Below, in pieces: positions 22,908-34,836 of a stretch of DNA of 64,000 nt. A program made the position numbers and the translations under genes. Numbering within the stretch: position 1 is the first letter of the stretch; the number at the start of each line of letters is the position of its first letter. The notes beneath the pieces are model-generated. The model had not been told where the DNA came from. It did no database searches and worked only from the letters and a program-made list of their open reading frames with translations. This DNA is from Talaromyces rugulosus (lineage: Eukaryota > Ascomycota > Eurotiomycetes > Eurotiales > Trichocomaceae), in the NCBI RefSeq assembly GCF_013368755.1, contig NC_049561.1:1984001-2048000 (forward strand), in the 5' to 3' direction.

Positions 22908-24868
22908 TTACATAGAGTTCGTCAGAAATGCTGCTACCAAGGCAGCACAGCCTGCAAATCGCAGCACCCAGCCGACACTGTCATCCCAAGGTTCCCCTCG
23001 AGGCTTCTGCAGCGCATGAAATATCCCGCTGCTGATAAGGGTAGAAATTATCTGCGGAAACGAGACACATATGTTGTGTATACCAAGTACGACTCCAGAT
23101 TGGTTGGCTGCCCTATCCTCATCATCCACGAGAGGGCCTTCATAGTCATCAGTCGCCCAGGGCACCACCCTTTCATCGTATGGCCTCCCTTGGACGTCTT
23201 GTGATTGTGTTTCTGCTTGATTGTACTGAGCAACTTCGGCCGAGATGAATGCAAACGGCGCCCATAATGTAACAGCCCAAGAAACACCGACAATTCCTAT
23301 TATGGCCGAAGCTGCTTGTACAGAAGAGATGAGAGCTGTACTGAACATGCAGCCCGCAAAGAGGACGTGTGAAAGCAGCCATGCCCGCTTAAGCGTTAGA
23401 CCAGGAATGTTAAATTTTGAGACGTCACGTCTGTTTTTCTGGGTTTCTGTGTTGTGTTCATTAACCGTAGTCCAACCCGAGATATCGGGAGTTGAAACTG
23501 GCCGTTCCAGCTCAGAATTGATGCTGGCATCCCCTGGCTTTTTGATTTCCTTATCTGAAGGTGTAACGAGCAGCGGTAGGACGACACTTGCTACTAACGA
23601 AATGACCGCGTTAATAAGTAAGGCAAACGTGCCAATACGCGTAGCATCTTCCCAGATTTTAGTTATTTCACCATCCGATAGATCGCGATCTTTCTCAAAG
23701 ATGGGATTCGCATATATCTGCCCGATGAACATCGTCGAATAGAACAAGAAAGGAAGCCATCCACACCACGCCGCAAATTGAATTCCGCAGACCTTACGTA
23801 TCCGTAATGAAAGTCGCGGAATATATCTGAGAGTCAGAGTGCAGCATGAAATTATACTCAGGTTTTGTAATGCTGGTCGTTCCTTGCGAGGGTCTTTCTC
23901 CTTAATGTAAGAGCAGCTTATCGCAAGTGTAATTGCCAGAAAAAAGCTTGCAATAACACCGAGGACTTTAAATTGGGTATTTCCAAAGATTGGAAACGCC
24001 TTTGGCAGATTCATGTAACCAAGGATATAGCCGAAAATATTCCCAGCACTAGCGAGACGGCTTCCCCAGGCATTAGCTTGATCTTGCTGATGAGCCGGAG
24101 CATTGTCAACGATAAAAGCCCTTATTGCTGCTTGTACTTTTAAAAGAGGATAAGTCAGATGATTTCACTTGTTGAGAATTGAAAGCGTTTATACCCGAGT
24201 TGATAGAAAAATCTAAGCAGTATACCAAAACTGTTGCAATGACAATGGTCGTTACTTTTGCTCCATCGGACTGAACATCAATATTGAAAACGCCAGTGAT
24301 AACACTGGCTATTTCTCGGACCCACGCCAAAGCCAATAGAAATATCACGGTTGCTGCACCTCCGATCACCATAAACGGTTTCCTTTTACCCCAGGAACTG
24401 CGGCAGTTATCACTGCGGATGCCAATGTACGGTTGCGCGATAATCCCCGTGAGAGGACCGGCAACCCAGACAAAGGCTAGCAAAGACTTGCTCATTCCCA
24501 GGGAGGCTAGAAATGGCTGTTTCCAAGGGGAGAACGTTAGGATCTCGAGATACATCTATATCAACATGACTTACAGAGCCGTTAGAATGTTGGGCAGACC
24601 AGACTATCTCAAGGCTGAACGCTGTGTCAGCCATGTAACCGGATAATTCCGCAAAGCAGGCACTGGCTCACCCCCCCATACTGAGCGTCAATAAAAAGAG
24701 ATACAATTTAGTCCTGGATTCCTGATCCGGATAATCTCTACTTTCGGTTGCTGAAGCGGGCTGAATCGCCACATAAGCGGGCATGAGAGGCTCATTCTCA
24801 AGATTTGGCCCCGTCACCGATGTGAGAGACTCATTCTCACTCGCACTCGGTTCCATTAGCCCCGCCAT
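22908..24868 (-). CDS. Sucrose/alpha-glucoside proton symporter (SUT1-like, GPH/MFS)
   Basis: Four exons (24672-24868, 24575-24614, 24195-24516, 22908-24136) give 595 residues. The joins read SMGG-LEIVWSAQHSNGS-PFLASLGMSKS and CLDFSINS-VQAAIRAFIVD, which match sucrose-transporter patterns. About 12 membrane segments are visible, with the family hallmark WVAGPLTGIIAQPYIGIRSD followed by WGKRKPF, and a hydrophilic loop in the middle. Members such as fission yeast Sut1 import sucrose or maltose with protons at the plasma membrane. The first two introns flank a 40-nt exon. It is divergent from the GT8 gene at 25164, sharing a 295-bp promoter. Confidence 0.85.
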
Positions 24869-25163
24869 TGTGATGTAAACAGCGTTGATACAAGATTAGA
24901 TTGAATATGCGGGAACCAGCGTGGAAGTCCTAAGATGGATGACTAGCCCTTTCGCACGTGCCCACTAATCTGAAAAGAGTTAGCTTCGTACCGGGAGATA
25001 AGGTAACAACTGCTGAAAGCCTATGAAGCGAGCACGTAATCAGTACTAGCGATTTATTTCGGTAAAATATACCCTACCGATCTAATCTTGCCCTTGGACG
25101 CATCCTCTCAAATATTACTCCTACCGATCCAAGTTCCAGAGTGCATTGTGAAATCGTTCAACA

Positions 25164-26245
25164 ATGTCCCCTGACAGTGAGCCCCCTACGTTGGGTGCCA
25201 CTAAAGGTACGCTCTGCGATTCGACATGTTGCGTGGTTCTTTCCAGCAGGCTAAGCATTCTCAGTATGGACCACGCTGATTACAAACCTTTCGTACCTAC
25301 CTGGACTTCTCACTCTTGAGTTCAGCCTCCGAAAAGTCGGTTCAAAATACCCGCTTGTGGTTCTCTACACAGACTCTTTCCCTGCCGAAGGCCATGCAGC
25401 TCTGGATTCTCGGAAAATTGCGAAGCGTCATGTTCCCTACCTCCTTCCATCGGTACCCAAAGAATATACCAATGACACGCGTTTCTACGATTGTTGGAGC
25501 AAGCTCACGCCATTTTCACTAATTGATTATGACCGTGTCGTGCAACTCGACAGTGATATGCTGGTTCTCCAAAACATGGACGAGCTGATGGACCTTGAAT
25601 TGGATTCCCCAGATATGGCTGGCTCTGGAGATCGCGTGTTTGGAGCGAGTCATGCTTGCGTCTGCAATCCTCTCAGCAAGCCTCATTACCCAAAAGACTG
25701 GTATTGCACTACTATCTCGCAATAAAGAAAAGCTGGACTGTACTAATACGACTGAATTTAGGATTCCGGAAAACTGTGCCTACACAACCCAACATGGATC
25801 ACCGAAGCTGGCTCAGGCAACAGGTGCTGCAGCTACCGTAGGCTTAGCCATACCTAATGGTGGTCTTCAGGTCGTAAATCCCTCTCGTGCTGTTTATGAT
25901 AAGATCATTGCCCAGCTTTCTACACCTACGACCTCGACCTATGATTTCGCCGACCAGTCGCTACTTGCAGACGTATTCCATGGTCGGTGGGTTGCATTGC
26001 CATATATTTACAACGCATTAAAAACCTTGCGGTGGGACGGGGTGCACAAGCCTATTTGGCAGGATGAAAAGGTTAAGAATGTTCATTACATACTGAGCCC
26101 GAAGCCCTGGGATGAACCGGAAGATTTATGGAAAGAAGATACGGTGATAGAACAGAATATGGATGAGACCCATGGATGGTGGTGGAAACTGACAAAAGAG
26201 AGACGAGCAGAAGAAAAGCTTAGAGGCGTCGATGATAAATTCTGA
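25164..26245 (+). CDS. Glycosyltransferase family 8 protein (glycogenin/galactinol-synthase-like)
   Basis: Exons 25164-25206, 25265-25700 and 25762-26245 give 320 residues. The join after exon 1 produces KVWTTLITNLSYLPGLLTLE, the typical GT8 start, and the second join reads KDWIPENCAYTTQ. The metal-binding DxD motif is in VVQLDSDMLVL at about residue 110. The acceptor-side FADQSLLADVF and ALPYIYNALK segments follow. GT8 enzymes transfer sugars from UDP-donors with retention. The short length without a glycogen-binding tail favours a small fungal GT8 rather than true glycogenin; the acceptor is unknown. There is no signal peptide, so it is probably cytosolic. The neighbour is a sugar permease. 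Confidence 0.85.
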
Positions 26246-26413
26246 AAGTATATTACATAGTGATTTTTTTTATAAAGGAAAGAGTGTGATGGCTGTTGTC
26301 GTAAATATACGCGCAGTCTCGCACATTATTATTGTCTGTTTCATGATATGCCTCTGTAACTTGAATTGAACAATTCTGAGAAATTTAGTTCTACTTCTTG
26401 CCCCTTCAATGTT

Positions 26414-27007
26414 GTCACCCGAGGTACAGCTCCATTGGTAAATCGTGGTACATCTGGTAATCCAATTCAGTGCTCCATTCAAGAACAAAACACTTGACAA
26501 GAGCGGTAACAACCATGGGGCTGAGGCTAGACTGTATTGATGATGTATTATTTCTCTAGAAGGTTGTCTCATCTAGCTCTGGGGTCGTTTCATTCCAAAG
26601 AAGCAAGGCGATGTCCGTCACAACTCCCCCTAAATTTCCGCGACCGGCCAAGACAGCGCTGGCTGCCATATCTGCCACGGTCCAGGGTAAACAATCCAAG
26701 ACTTCGTTGAGAATAGTCGACTTGTTTCTAGGGACGTATAAAGTAACGTTACCGTCAGCATTTCCAGTGTTAGGTCGGCTGAGACAGGTTGCGTCTCTTA
26801 GTAAAGTTGAGTGTCCGTTATGATTGACCCTTTGCATGAAAAGAAACATTTGAAGTCGACCTGAGTAACGTCGCTGCCTATCATATTGTAGAAGCCCAAG
26901 TGTCCAATGTCTCGTAAGGAATCAAAAGGATCTGCCTGAGTGAAGGCATTTATGACATGAGTCATGATAGAGCTTAGGCCTATTACTATGGAAGCGAAGA
27001 TAGCCAA
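26414..27007 (-). pseudogene. Decayed small ORF with frame break and in-frame stop
   Basis: A minus frame starts at 27007 with a hydrophobic N-terminus resembling a signal peptide (MAIFASIVIGLSSIMTHVIN). Near 26850 the protein-like sequence moves to another frame, runs to a TAG at 26556-26558, and continues in the same frame to a C-terminal-looking stretch (VVTALVKCFVLEWSTELDYQ) ending at 26414. No GT-AG intron restores the first break because all candidate donors are in the wrong phase. The TAG could be a C-to-T change of CAG. The family is not recognised. A misread gene with unusual introns is the alternative. Confidence 0.35.
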
Positions 27008-27421
27008 GTTGCAACACTTGACAAACTATCCATCGTGAATGACTAATTAGATGAAAATCGACGCGTAGAAGTTGAATGTAGTAAATAAGTGAGATGAGAC
27101 GAAAATAGTGGTTGATTAGTTTTTATTGACAGTTGCATCAGTCTCTTAGGCAGTCAATCTACGGTCCAACAGTTTTCTAACTTATGAAGTTTGTGAAGTA
27201 ACTTGCGTAAAATAGGAAATATATTCACCCCCTCGTTACTTCAATATAGAATGGGTGTTAGATAGGGAGGCACAGGTGGTTTCGCGCTGGCGGTAAAACT
27301 ACACCGATCTATTTAAGGTTCGTCCCGTGTGGAGCAAATCAGCCGACTCTGTTGTCAAGGCAGTCATCCAATTCGTTCTGCAGATATTATACTAGTATAT
27401 ACAATCCCATGTACTGCAAAT

Positions 27422-30400
27422 CTAAGCCTCATCATCAACACTGAAAAAATCCTCCCGCTGGATACCACTGCGGTCGCACATGCTTCGAAAAATACCCCCC
27501 TTTTCCCACAGACTCAACGGCGTATCCAACTCTGAAATTCGACCCTGATCCATCACACAGATGCGGTCATACGTGATGATGGTGCGCAGCCGGTGCGCAA
27601 TGCACAGCAGTGTCTTACCCTTGAACCCGGTCGCCATGGTGCGCTGGATCTTGCGATCGGTCTCAAAGTCGACTGACGAGGTGGCCTCATCGCACACGAT
27701 GATTTGCGAATTGCGTACCAGTGCGCGTGCCAGTGCCATTAACTGGCGCTGTCCGAGTGAGAAATTTAGGCCTTCTTCTTCTACCGTGCTGTCGAGTTGG
27801 ACCCGGCTTCCTTGATTCTGTGTCGACTTTTCTGCTGTTGCCTCCTCTGCTGCTGTGCCAGACTCGTTCTCGCCCTTGGGCTGCTCCCCAACTAGATGGG
27901 CTTGTCTCAAAGCATCCCACAGCTCCAGATCGCTATGCTCGTTGAAAGGATCCAAATTGCTACGCACAGTGCCTTTGAATAACGTTGGATCCTGTGGGAT
28001 AATCGCCAGCCGCGAGCGGAGATCCTGAAGACCGATTTTCCCTATGTCGTGCCCATCAATGGTAATACTGCCCTCTGATAGTTCGGTTATGCGGAACAGG
28101 GCCGACATGATGCTGGACTTTCCGGCGCCGGTACGCCCGACTATACCAATGCGTTCACCACCACGAACATCCATGTCCAAACCTCGGAGGACCAGCGGAA
28201 GACCCGCCCGGTAGCGCATATGCACGTTGGAGAAAGTTATCCTCCCATGTTCTGGCCAAGTGGGCGGAACGTCACCCAGATGCACCGGCGCTTCCTCCTC
28301 GAGCTGAGTTCCATAGTAATGCACACGTTCGGTCGCATTCATGTTATTCTCAACCTCGGCAAGCTGGCGGATGGTGAATTGCAACATCTGTACAATGGCC
28401 AAGATATACGACAGGACCAGACCGGAGATGCTGGGAGAAACGTCGAAGCGCGATGTCACCACTAAAATGCCAGTCACAAACACCATAACATATCCAACAC
28501 AGTCAAGACGAACGCTCAGCCAACGTTGGTTAGCATAAGTGAGGAAAAACGCGCTGTCCATTTCATCGATTGCCTCGCTAATGGTGCGCCCGAAATGATC
28601 CTGCAACCCGTAGGCCCGGATGCTGGCGATACCCATGATAGCCTCGCTGAAGCGAGAGAAAACGTGAGATCGTAACACAGCTTCAAACCGCTTCATGTCG
28701 CGGGCGGATGCGCGGTAATAGCCAGAGGCGAGGAGAAATAAAATGAGCAAAGGGCCAAATGCAACGGCAAACTAGATAGGAAACATGTTAGTCAAGTTTT
28801 TTTTTCTTTTGCAGAATACAGGATGGATAACTTACATAGTGAAAGTATACGATAATCAGAACAATAATCGATACGATCAGCGTGATTGTGAGAGCGTATA
28901 TACGCATGGCATCGCACAAATCATTGTCCATCGTTTGAATATCCTTGGAAAACCGATTGGTGACTCGCCCAAGGGGTGTCGTGTCGAAAAAGGACATCGG
29001 TGCCCGCAAAACCCGACTCATTGCCCGCTGCAGCATGGTTTTACTGGCATTTGTTCCCGCATTGGTGAGGATTGTCGAGTATATAAAGACGAAAATTGAT
29101 TGACTAGCGGCGAGGGAAGCATATCCTGCAATATATTCACCCGTGCTGAATGGGTACTTTTCTGATGTCCAGTATGACAGCCACAAACTTGTCACGATGT
29201 TACTAGCATTAACAAGTAGGATCATTAGCACAACGACGATAACATAGAAAATGCTTCCGGTCGATTGAATGTAAGCCTTCCATACGCCCCAGCTGACTGA
29301 ACTGGTAGCCCGTTCCTCTTGCTGCATCAAAGCCACCTGTTTGCCGGGCTTGGCCTTTTTAGGGGTGTCGCTCTCATCCTCTACCTCTTCATCGCCCTCG
29401 ACTGCGGATTTCTTCTTGTCTTGGTGTTCGCTTTCTTGAGTAGTGGTTGACATCAATCTCTGGAAAAGCTGGTTGTCGCGCATGAGGTTGTCGAATGTGT
29501 CCACCGCCGAAACGTGTCCATCATCCATCAGGATGATTCGATCACAGCGGTTCAGCACGTGAAGTTGATGAGTGGCAAGAATACGGCACTTGTCCTTGAG
29601 CAGACCGCAAATAGCTTGTTCCATGATGTGACGGCCAACGTGGGCATCGACTGCTGACAACGGATCGTCCATGAGAATGATATCGGCATCAAAATAGATG
29701 GCGCGCGCGATATTCAGACGTTGTTTCTGTCCACCAGAGACAGTAATTCCTCGTTCACCAATCTCAGTGTTATCTGCAGCTGGAAAGACGTCGAAATCGG
29801 GGCGTAGTGCGCAAGCGTCGACAACTTTGTTATACCATTTTTCATCAAAATCTTTCCCGAATAAAATGTTGTTCTTAACAGTGGCATTTTGGATCCACGC
29901 ATACTGAGGACAGTAAGCCCTGGAAGCCCCAAGGTCAATATTGCCATCGGTCAAGCGCATGTCTCCCGCCAAGGCAGCGAGTAACGAAGTTTTGCCAGAT
30001 CCCACAGTGCCGATCACAGCAACCAATTCATTCCGCTTTATCGAAAAGCTCAAATCCTTGACCTGGAAAGGCACGGAATCGGTATCTGGCGTATCGGCCG
30101 ATGATTCGTTTTCCTGCTTTGCTCTTTTGGCTTTGGCTTTGGGTTTCTTGGGGTCTTTCTCGTTAGCCGTATTGCGTTCCCATGTAAAGGTGGCATTCTC
30201 CAATTTGATAGCGTCGCTCATTTTTTCATCCCATCGTATTTCGTCCTTGATCTCTTCTGCAAGGAGGAACTCTTGTATCCGCATAAGCGCAGTCCAAGCA
30301 TCGGTGACCTGTCCGAGGACCTGGGGCAGCAAATTCAAAGGCATACGAAGCGAATTGAAAAGAGCCAAGGAGGAGAAAATAGGAGCCGGGGTGAGAACAT

Positions 30401-31781
30401 GCTGGGAAAGCGAGTATGTGATGAAGGAAAGCACAGAGGCAAAGGTCGGTATAGACATGGAAACACATAGGACAGCATTGCGAATTGCTAAGAGGACCTG
30501 GAGAGCGACGATTTCCCGCTTCCGGATATCCTTGAGTCTTTCCAAGAAGCTACCTTCCCATCCGAAGAATTTGACAAAGCGAACGGACTGTAGGATTTCC
30601 TGGGTGAGCGATACTCGCTGGTCGGTAAGCTTATTGATCGCCACTCTCCTCTTGAAGAGACTTTTGACAATCATGGTCACGGCAGGCACGCCAATCACCA
30701 ACAGCGCAAAGCCGGCCAGCGCACTGTATCCGATATTGATACACAGCAGGATCAAAGTAAGGATAATTGCAATGGGCGAGGTCCAAATCATGTGAAACAT
30801 GCCCGAGGCGGTATTAATTCGATCGACATCAACACTCATCAGGGTAATAATGCGCCCATTGCTCCATCCTTGATTGCTATCAACTCCACCCTTGGGAGCT
30901 TTAGAAGCTTTTGCTGTGCCTTTGTTTTCCTGGGATTGAGCACCTTCTATCGCAATACCACCAGCCCTTGCGCGACTGGATATCTTCAATGTCTTGTCAA
31001 AGAGCATGTTGATTAGCACCGCCCTCATTTGTCCTCCGACCATAAAGCCCCGATAGATGAATTGATTGGTGCACAAGCTCTGCACGATTTGCATGCAAGT
31101 GATTCCTATGGCATATCCAATGCCACTACTAACACTTGGTTCTGGCTGATGGGTGGCCTTGGCCTCGTAGGCGGCAGTCGCGTATGCGATCAAGTACCGC
31201 GTCATATACGGGGAGAAGACCATGAGCAGAGAGCTGAAAAACTGGCAGACGCCGCCGACCCAGAACTCGAATTTGAATGTGTCGTAGAGGGCCCATAGGA
31301 GCGGGTACTTGCCGCCCTTTTGCAGACGGGCCTCGAACGACTTGTTGAGCTTGTCCTTGAGAGGAACGACTGCTCGGTTCGGGTTCACTGTCCAGATATC
31401 CTCATGTTGCAGTGGTCGCAGATAGCCGGCCTTGAACATACATGTTAGAAACGCAAAGGCGATAGATACAAGCAATTGAGTACTCACGTGCATTAGCGGT
31501 GCCATCCATTGAAAGGACAGCAAACTGAAGAAATTGGCGCCATATTCGGGCGAAACACCACGTTCGCTAGGAACCGGAGGGATCTTCTGCAGACGTATAG
31601 GATTCAGCCTCCGATACCACTTTGGCTTGAGCTGCTTGCCCTTTTCTTCTTGTTTCGTCGAGGTACCATCCTGCTCCTCTGAATCCGCCGAGACAGAACC
31701 GGTGCCAGCATGAGCATCGAGCTTGGAAGCAGCAATAATCTTCTCGTCGCCAGCTGCTGTTTGCTCCTCGGCGGGGGGCAT
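27422..31781 (-). CDS. ABC transporter, ABCC/MRP type (YOR1-like multidrug exporter)
   Basis: Exons 31488-31781, 28836-31430 and 27422-28771 give 1412 residues. Both introns have good GT-AG signals; the first is 57 nt and also open in frame, so it is easily missed. The layout is TMD-NBD-TMD-NBD. NBD1 has Walker A GTVGSGKTSL (about 571), VSGGQKQR (about 663) and Walker B ILMDDPLSAVD. NBD2 has GRTGAGKSS (about 1176), FSLGQRQ (about 1302) and VCDEATSSVD. The N-terminus with YGANFFSLLSFQWMAPLM is typical of yeast Yor1 (oligomycin resistance) relatives, which export organic anions and drugs at the plasma membrane. A Lys/Glu-rich linker separates the halves. Confidence 0.92.
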
Positions 31782-32637
31782 TGCGGTGTATCAGGCCCGA
31801 ATGGGAAGTCAGTGCCGAGCGGTTTTTTTCCGTACGAGCGTGAAATCATTTACAATCAAGGGCGAGAGACAGAATTCATTGCGACGACGATGGAGAGTGA
31901 AGGAAAGAATGCAACGGCGTTATTTGCGCCGAGTCATTGGAAATAATGAACCTCGCTAAACAATTAGAAGTTAGCTCATGCGACGTCCAGTGTTATCTTT
32001 TTTTTTTTTTTTGGATCGCAAATAATAATCCCTTCGCGGCAGTCGGATTTAAGTTGAATTCCGACCCTGCATTCGTATGTTGGGCGCTAGGCCGGAATAG
32101 GCAGTCGACGGATCCAGACCAGTAGTAGTATGCAGTGTGGGGTAATATTAATATACTAGTAGTAATACAGTCATGTATTTCCTAAAGACTAAAACTATAA
32201 CTCGATCTCGACGACTGCAGCATTTATAATCATAACGACAGCAAAAAGCTGCAGTTCGTTCTCAAATTTCACGCAATCAATGCAAATTCACTTTTCGTCC
32301 GGCGATTTAATAGCGAGCCACGGCGGCATTGTCGCCATCCTACGGGTTGTGTTGCCCCCCAATATAGCCAATTAGGCCGCCAGGGTAGCGACCCAACACC
32401 AAATCAGACATCTGAGAAAGGTGCAAGACTTCAGCCTGGGTGGGGAGCGTTGCCCATAGCCGCTGCTATTTAATCCGTCGCCCCCGGCCACGCCAGGGGA
32501 TTGATTTCCGCTCCGTCTGCGCTTACCTTGACCGTGGTCTCACAACCACTGGTGACAGAAAGGTAAGACTCGAACATGCCGGCTTGGACTGGAGCTACAA
32601 GCCATGCAATGCAGGTTCACCGCGTTCGGTGACGGGT
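31782..32637. other. Intergenic region upstream of the ABC transporter
   Basis: It contains a T run of about 16 at 31998-32013 and A/T-rich sequence at 32130-32180. It carries the ABC promoter and the 3' UTR of the aminotransferase gene. No gene is seen. Confidence 0.5.
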
Positions 32638-34136
32638 CTAGTTGTCCACACCAATCTTGACCTTCTTCTCTGGGGGAGGAACAACGGCGTCTTCTGCCTC
32701 TCCAGAAAGCGAGGGGATCTCTTCGACCGCCTTCGCGATGATGCTCAGTGCTGATTGGATCTCCTCTTCGGTAATCACCAGAGGAGGAGCCAGGCGGATG
32801 ATATTCTGATGAGTGGGTTTGGCCTAGACAAGATAGTGGTTAGCCCGATGAGAATCAACCGGAAGCGAAGTACTTACAAGCAAACCCTTGGTCTTCATCA
32901 ACATGCACAGATCCCAGGCCGTGTGTCCGTTTGTCTTGCTTTCGTCAATCACGATGGCATTCAACAACCCCTTTCCGCGGATCGTCTTGATGACGGGGCT
33001 CTTGATTGCCTCGAGTCCCTGGCGGAAGATCTGACCGAGGCGTTCGGCGCGATCTACCATGTTCTCGTCGCGAATGATCTCCAGGGCTCGAATCGCAATC
33101 GCCGATCCGAGAGGGTTGCCTCCGTAGGTCGAGCCATGAGTACCGGGCTCCACCGTGAGCATGACGTCCCTCTGGCCGAGCACACAGGATACGGGGTACA
33201 TTCCTCCAGAGATGGCCTTGCCAAGCAGGACCAAGTCGGGCTTGATGCCACTCCATTCGTGACACAGCAGCTTGCCAGTACGGGCAATGCCGGTTTGAAT
33301 CTCGTCGCAAATGAGCAGGACGTTGTGCTTGTCGCACAAAGCCCGGGCTTCTTGCAGATATTCATCGTCCGGCACGACAATACCAGCCTCACCCTGGATA
33401 GGTTCGACTAGGAAGGCGGCCAGGTTGGGACCGGCCTTCTCAAAGGCCTCACGCAGCGAAGCTTTGTCGTTGTAGACAATTGGCTTGTCGGTGCCAGGGA
33501 TCGTGTGTCCGATGTTGGGCAGGTATGGGCCGTAGTTGTCTCGGGACTCGGGGTCGGAGGAAAGCGAGATGGCAGCAAACTAATTTCAACGGGTCAGTCT
33601 ATCGTCACTAATACAGCTCTGATATTTGGACATACCGTGCGGCCGTGGAAGTTGTTTTCGACACTGAGCACGAGGGCCTGGTTCTCCGGGATACCCTTGA
33701 CCTTGTACCCCCACTTTCTGGCAATCTTGATGCCGGTCTCAACGGCCTCAGCACCAGTGTTCATGGGCAGCACCATGTCAAAGCCAAAGAACTTGGTGAC
33801 GAACTCGGCGAACTTGGGGAACACGTCATTGTAAAAGGCGCGCGAGCTCAGTGTCAAGCGCGAGGCCTGGTCGACCAGGACCTTGACCAATTCGGGGTGA
33901 CAGTGCCCCTGGTTCACGGCGGAATAGGCAGAGAGGAAATCCAGGTAGTGACGGCCCTCCGGATCCCATACCGACGTGCCCAACGCACGCGCAAAGACTA
34001 CCGGCAGCGGGTGATAGTTGTGAGCAGCATGATCGTGCTCGGCGGCAATGGCGGCATCGCTGGACGAGGCATGGTAGTTGGATGGGTTGATCTTGGAGGG
34101 ATTGGCGTTCTGGGCCTCAATTGCGCTGGGGGCCAT
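32638..34136 (-). CDS. otaA: Ornithine aminotransferase
   Basis: Exons 33636-34136, 32878-33579 and 32638-32823 give 462 residues. Both introns are about 55 nt and in phase 0. The enzyme moves the delta-amino group of ornithine to 2-oxoglutarate, forming glutamate semialdehyde, in arginine and proline catabolism. Visible landmarks are [12 protein letters not shown] and GHCHPELV, the PLP-contact [18 protein letters not shown], the aspartate motif [15 protein letters not shown], and the Schiff-base lysine in LLGKAISGG (about residue 287), then [11 protein letters not shown]. No mitochondrial presequence is evident, which fits the cytosolic yeast/fungal enzyme. It is divergent from gpi10. Yeast counterpart CAR2, Aspergillus nidulans otaA. 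Confidence 0.95.
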
Positions 34137-34836
34137 CTTGTCTGTCTGTTATCTGACCGTGGGGGAGTGTTTGGAGATATTCTTGAGCGAGTTGTTTCTC
34201 AAGGGCGGGGTACGTCACAGAGAAGCGAGTCTTTAAAGATACTGTGAGGGTGGCATGTAGCGTCGTGGAGCAGAGGATAATGAGGAGGGAACAAGAAGAA
34301 CAATGGAAGCGAGAAGAGAAAAAGGTGTTCGACAAGTGGGCTGGTGCATCATGACGCTGGGACTAGACCTCTAAGTGCAGGTGTATGCGGCGGCCGGCCC
34401 GGTGCTATGCGCCGGTCAGCGCTTTCCCCCGCCCGCCCATTGGCCGCGTCATGTGACGTGCACCCAGTGCTTGTTATTATTATTAATGATCTTATGTATT
34501 ATTCTTGTAGCCGACTTTAGCTGGTAACTATCTGCGCTTAAAGTGTGTAGGTGAAAGTAGTGGACGGGCATGATGTCATGGCTTGTTGTTTAGATGGTAA
34601 CATGGCCACCAGTCTACATTGTCTTCCTTTTGCTGAAATAGATACATCAATCACTACATGCAAATCTATATTATTACTATTGATCCCTTCTAGGCGCATC
34701 GTTAACCCTCATAATACAGTCGCGGACGGACCACCCGCCGCGGATTGCCGCCGCCAGCCTTCCTTCTGGACGATCATCTTTCTTTCCATCATCGCCAACT
34801 CCCGCTTTGGCCTCGGCATGCAGCTGGACGTCCACC
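34137..34836. promoter_or_regulatory. Shared divergent promoter otaA / gpi10
   Basis: This 700-bp spacer separates two divergent start codons, so it must hold both promoters. The otaA side is CT/GA-rich with a GC-rich patch at about 34390-34450. No specific operator was identified. Confidence 0.5.

Noticed and set aside
24615..24671. Alternative acceptor after ACACAG in the sucrose permease first intron
   Set aside because: It causes an immediate stop; the acceptor 6 bases later (GTTCAG) restores GGLEIVWSAQHSNGS.
29941..30795. 284-residue plus frame opposite the ABC transporter
   Set aside because: It is antisense to well-supported NBD1 and membrane-domain coding sequence and has no domain of its own.
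32755..33411. 218-residue plus frame opposite ornithine aminotransferase
   Set aside because: Shadow of the highly biased aminotransferase coding strand.
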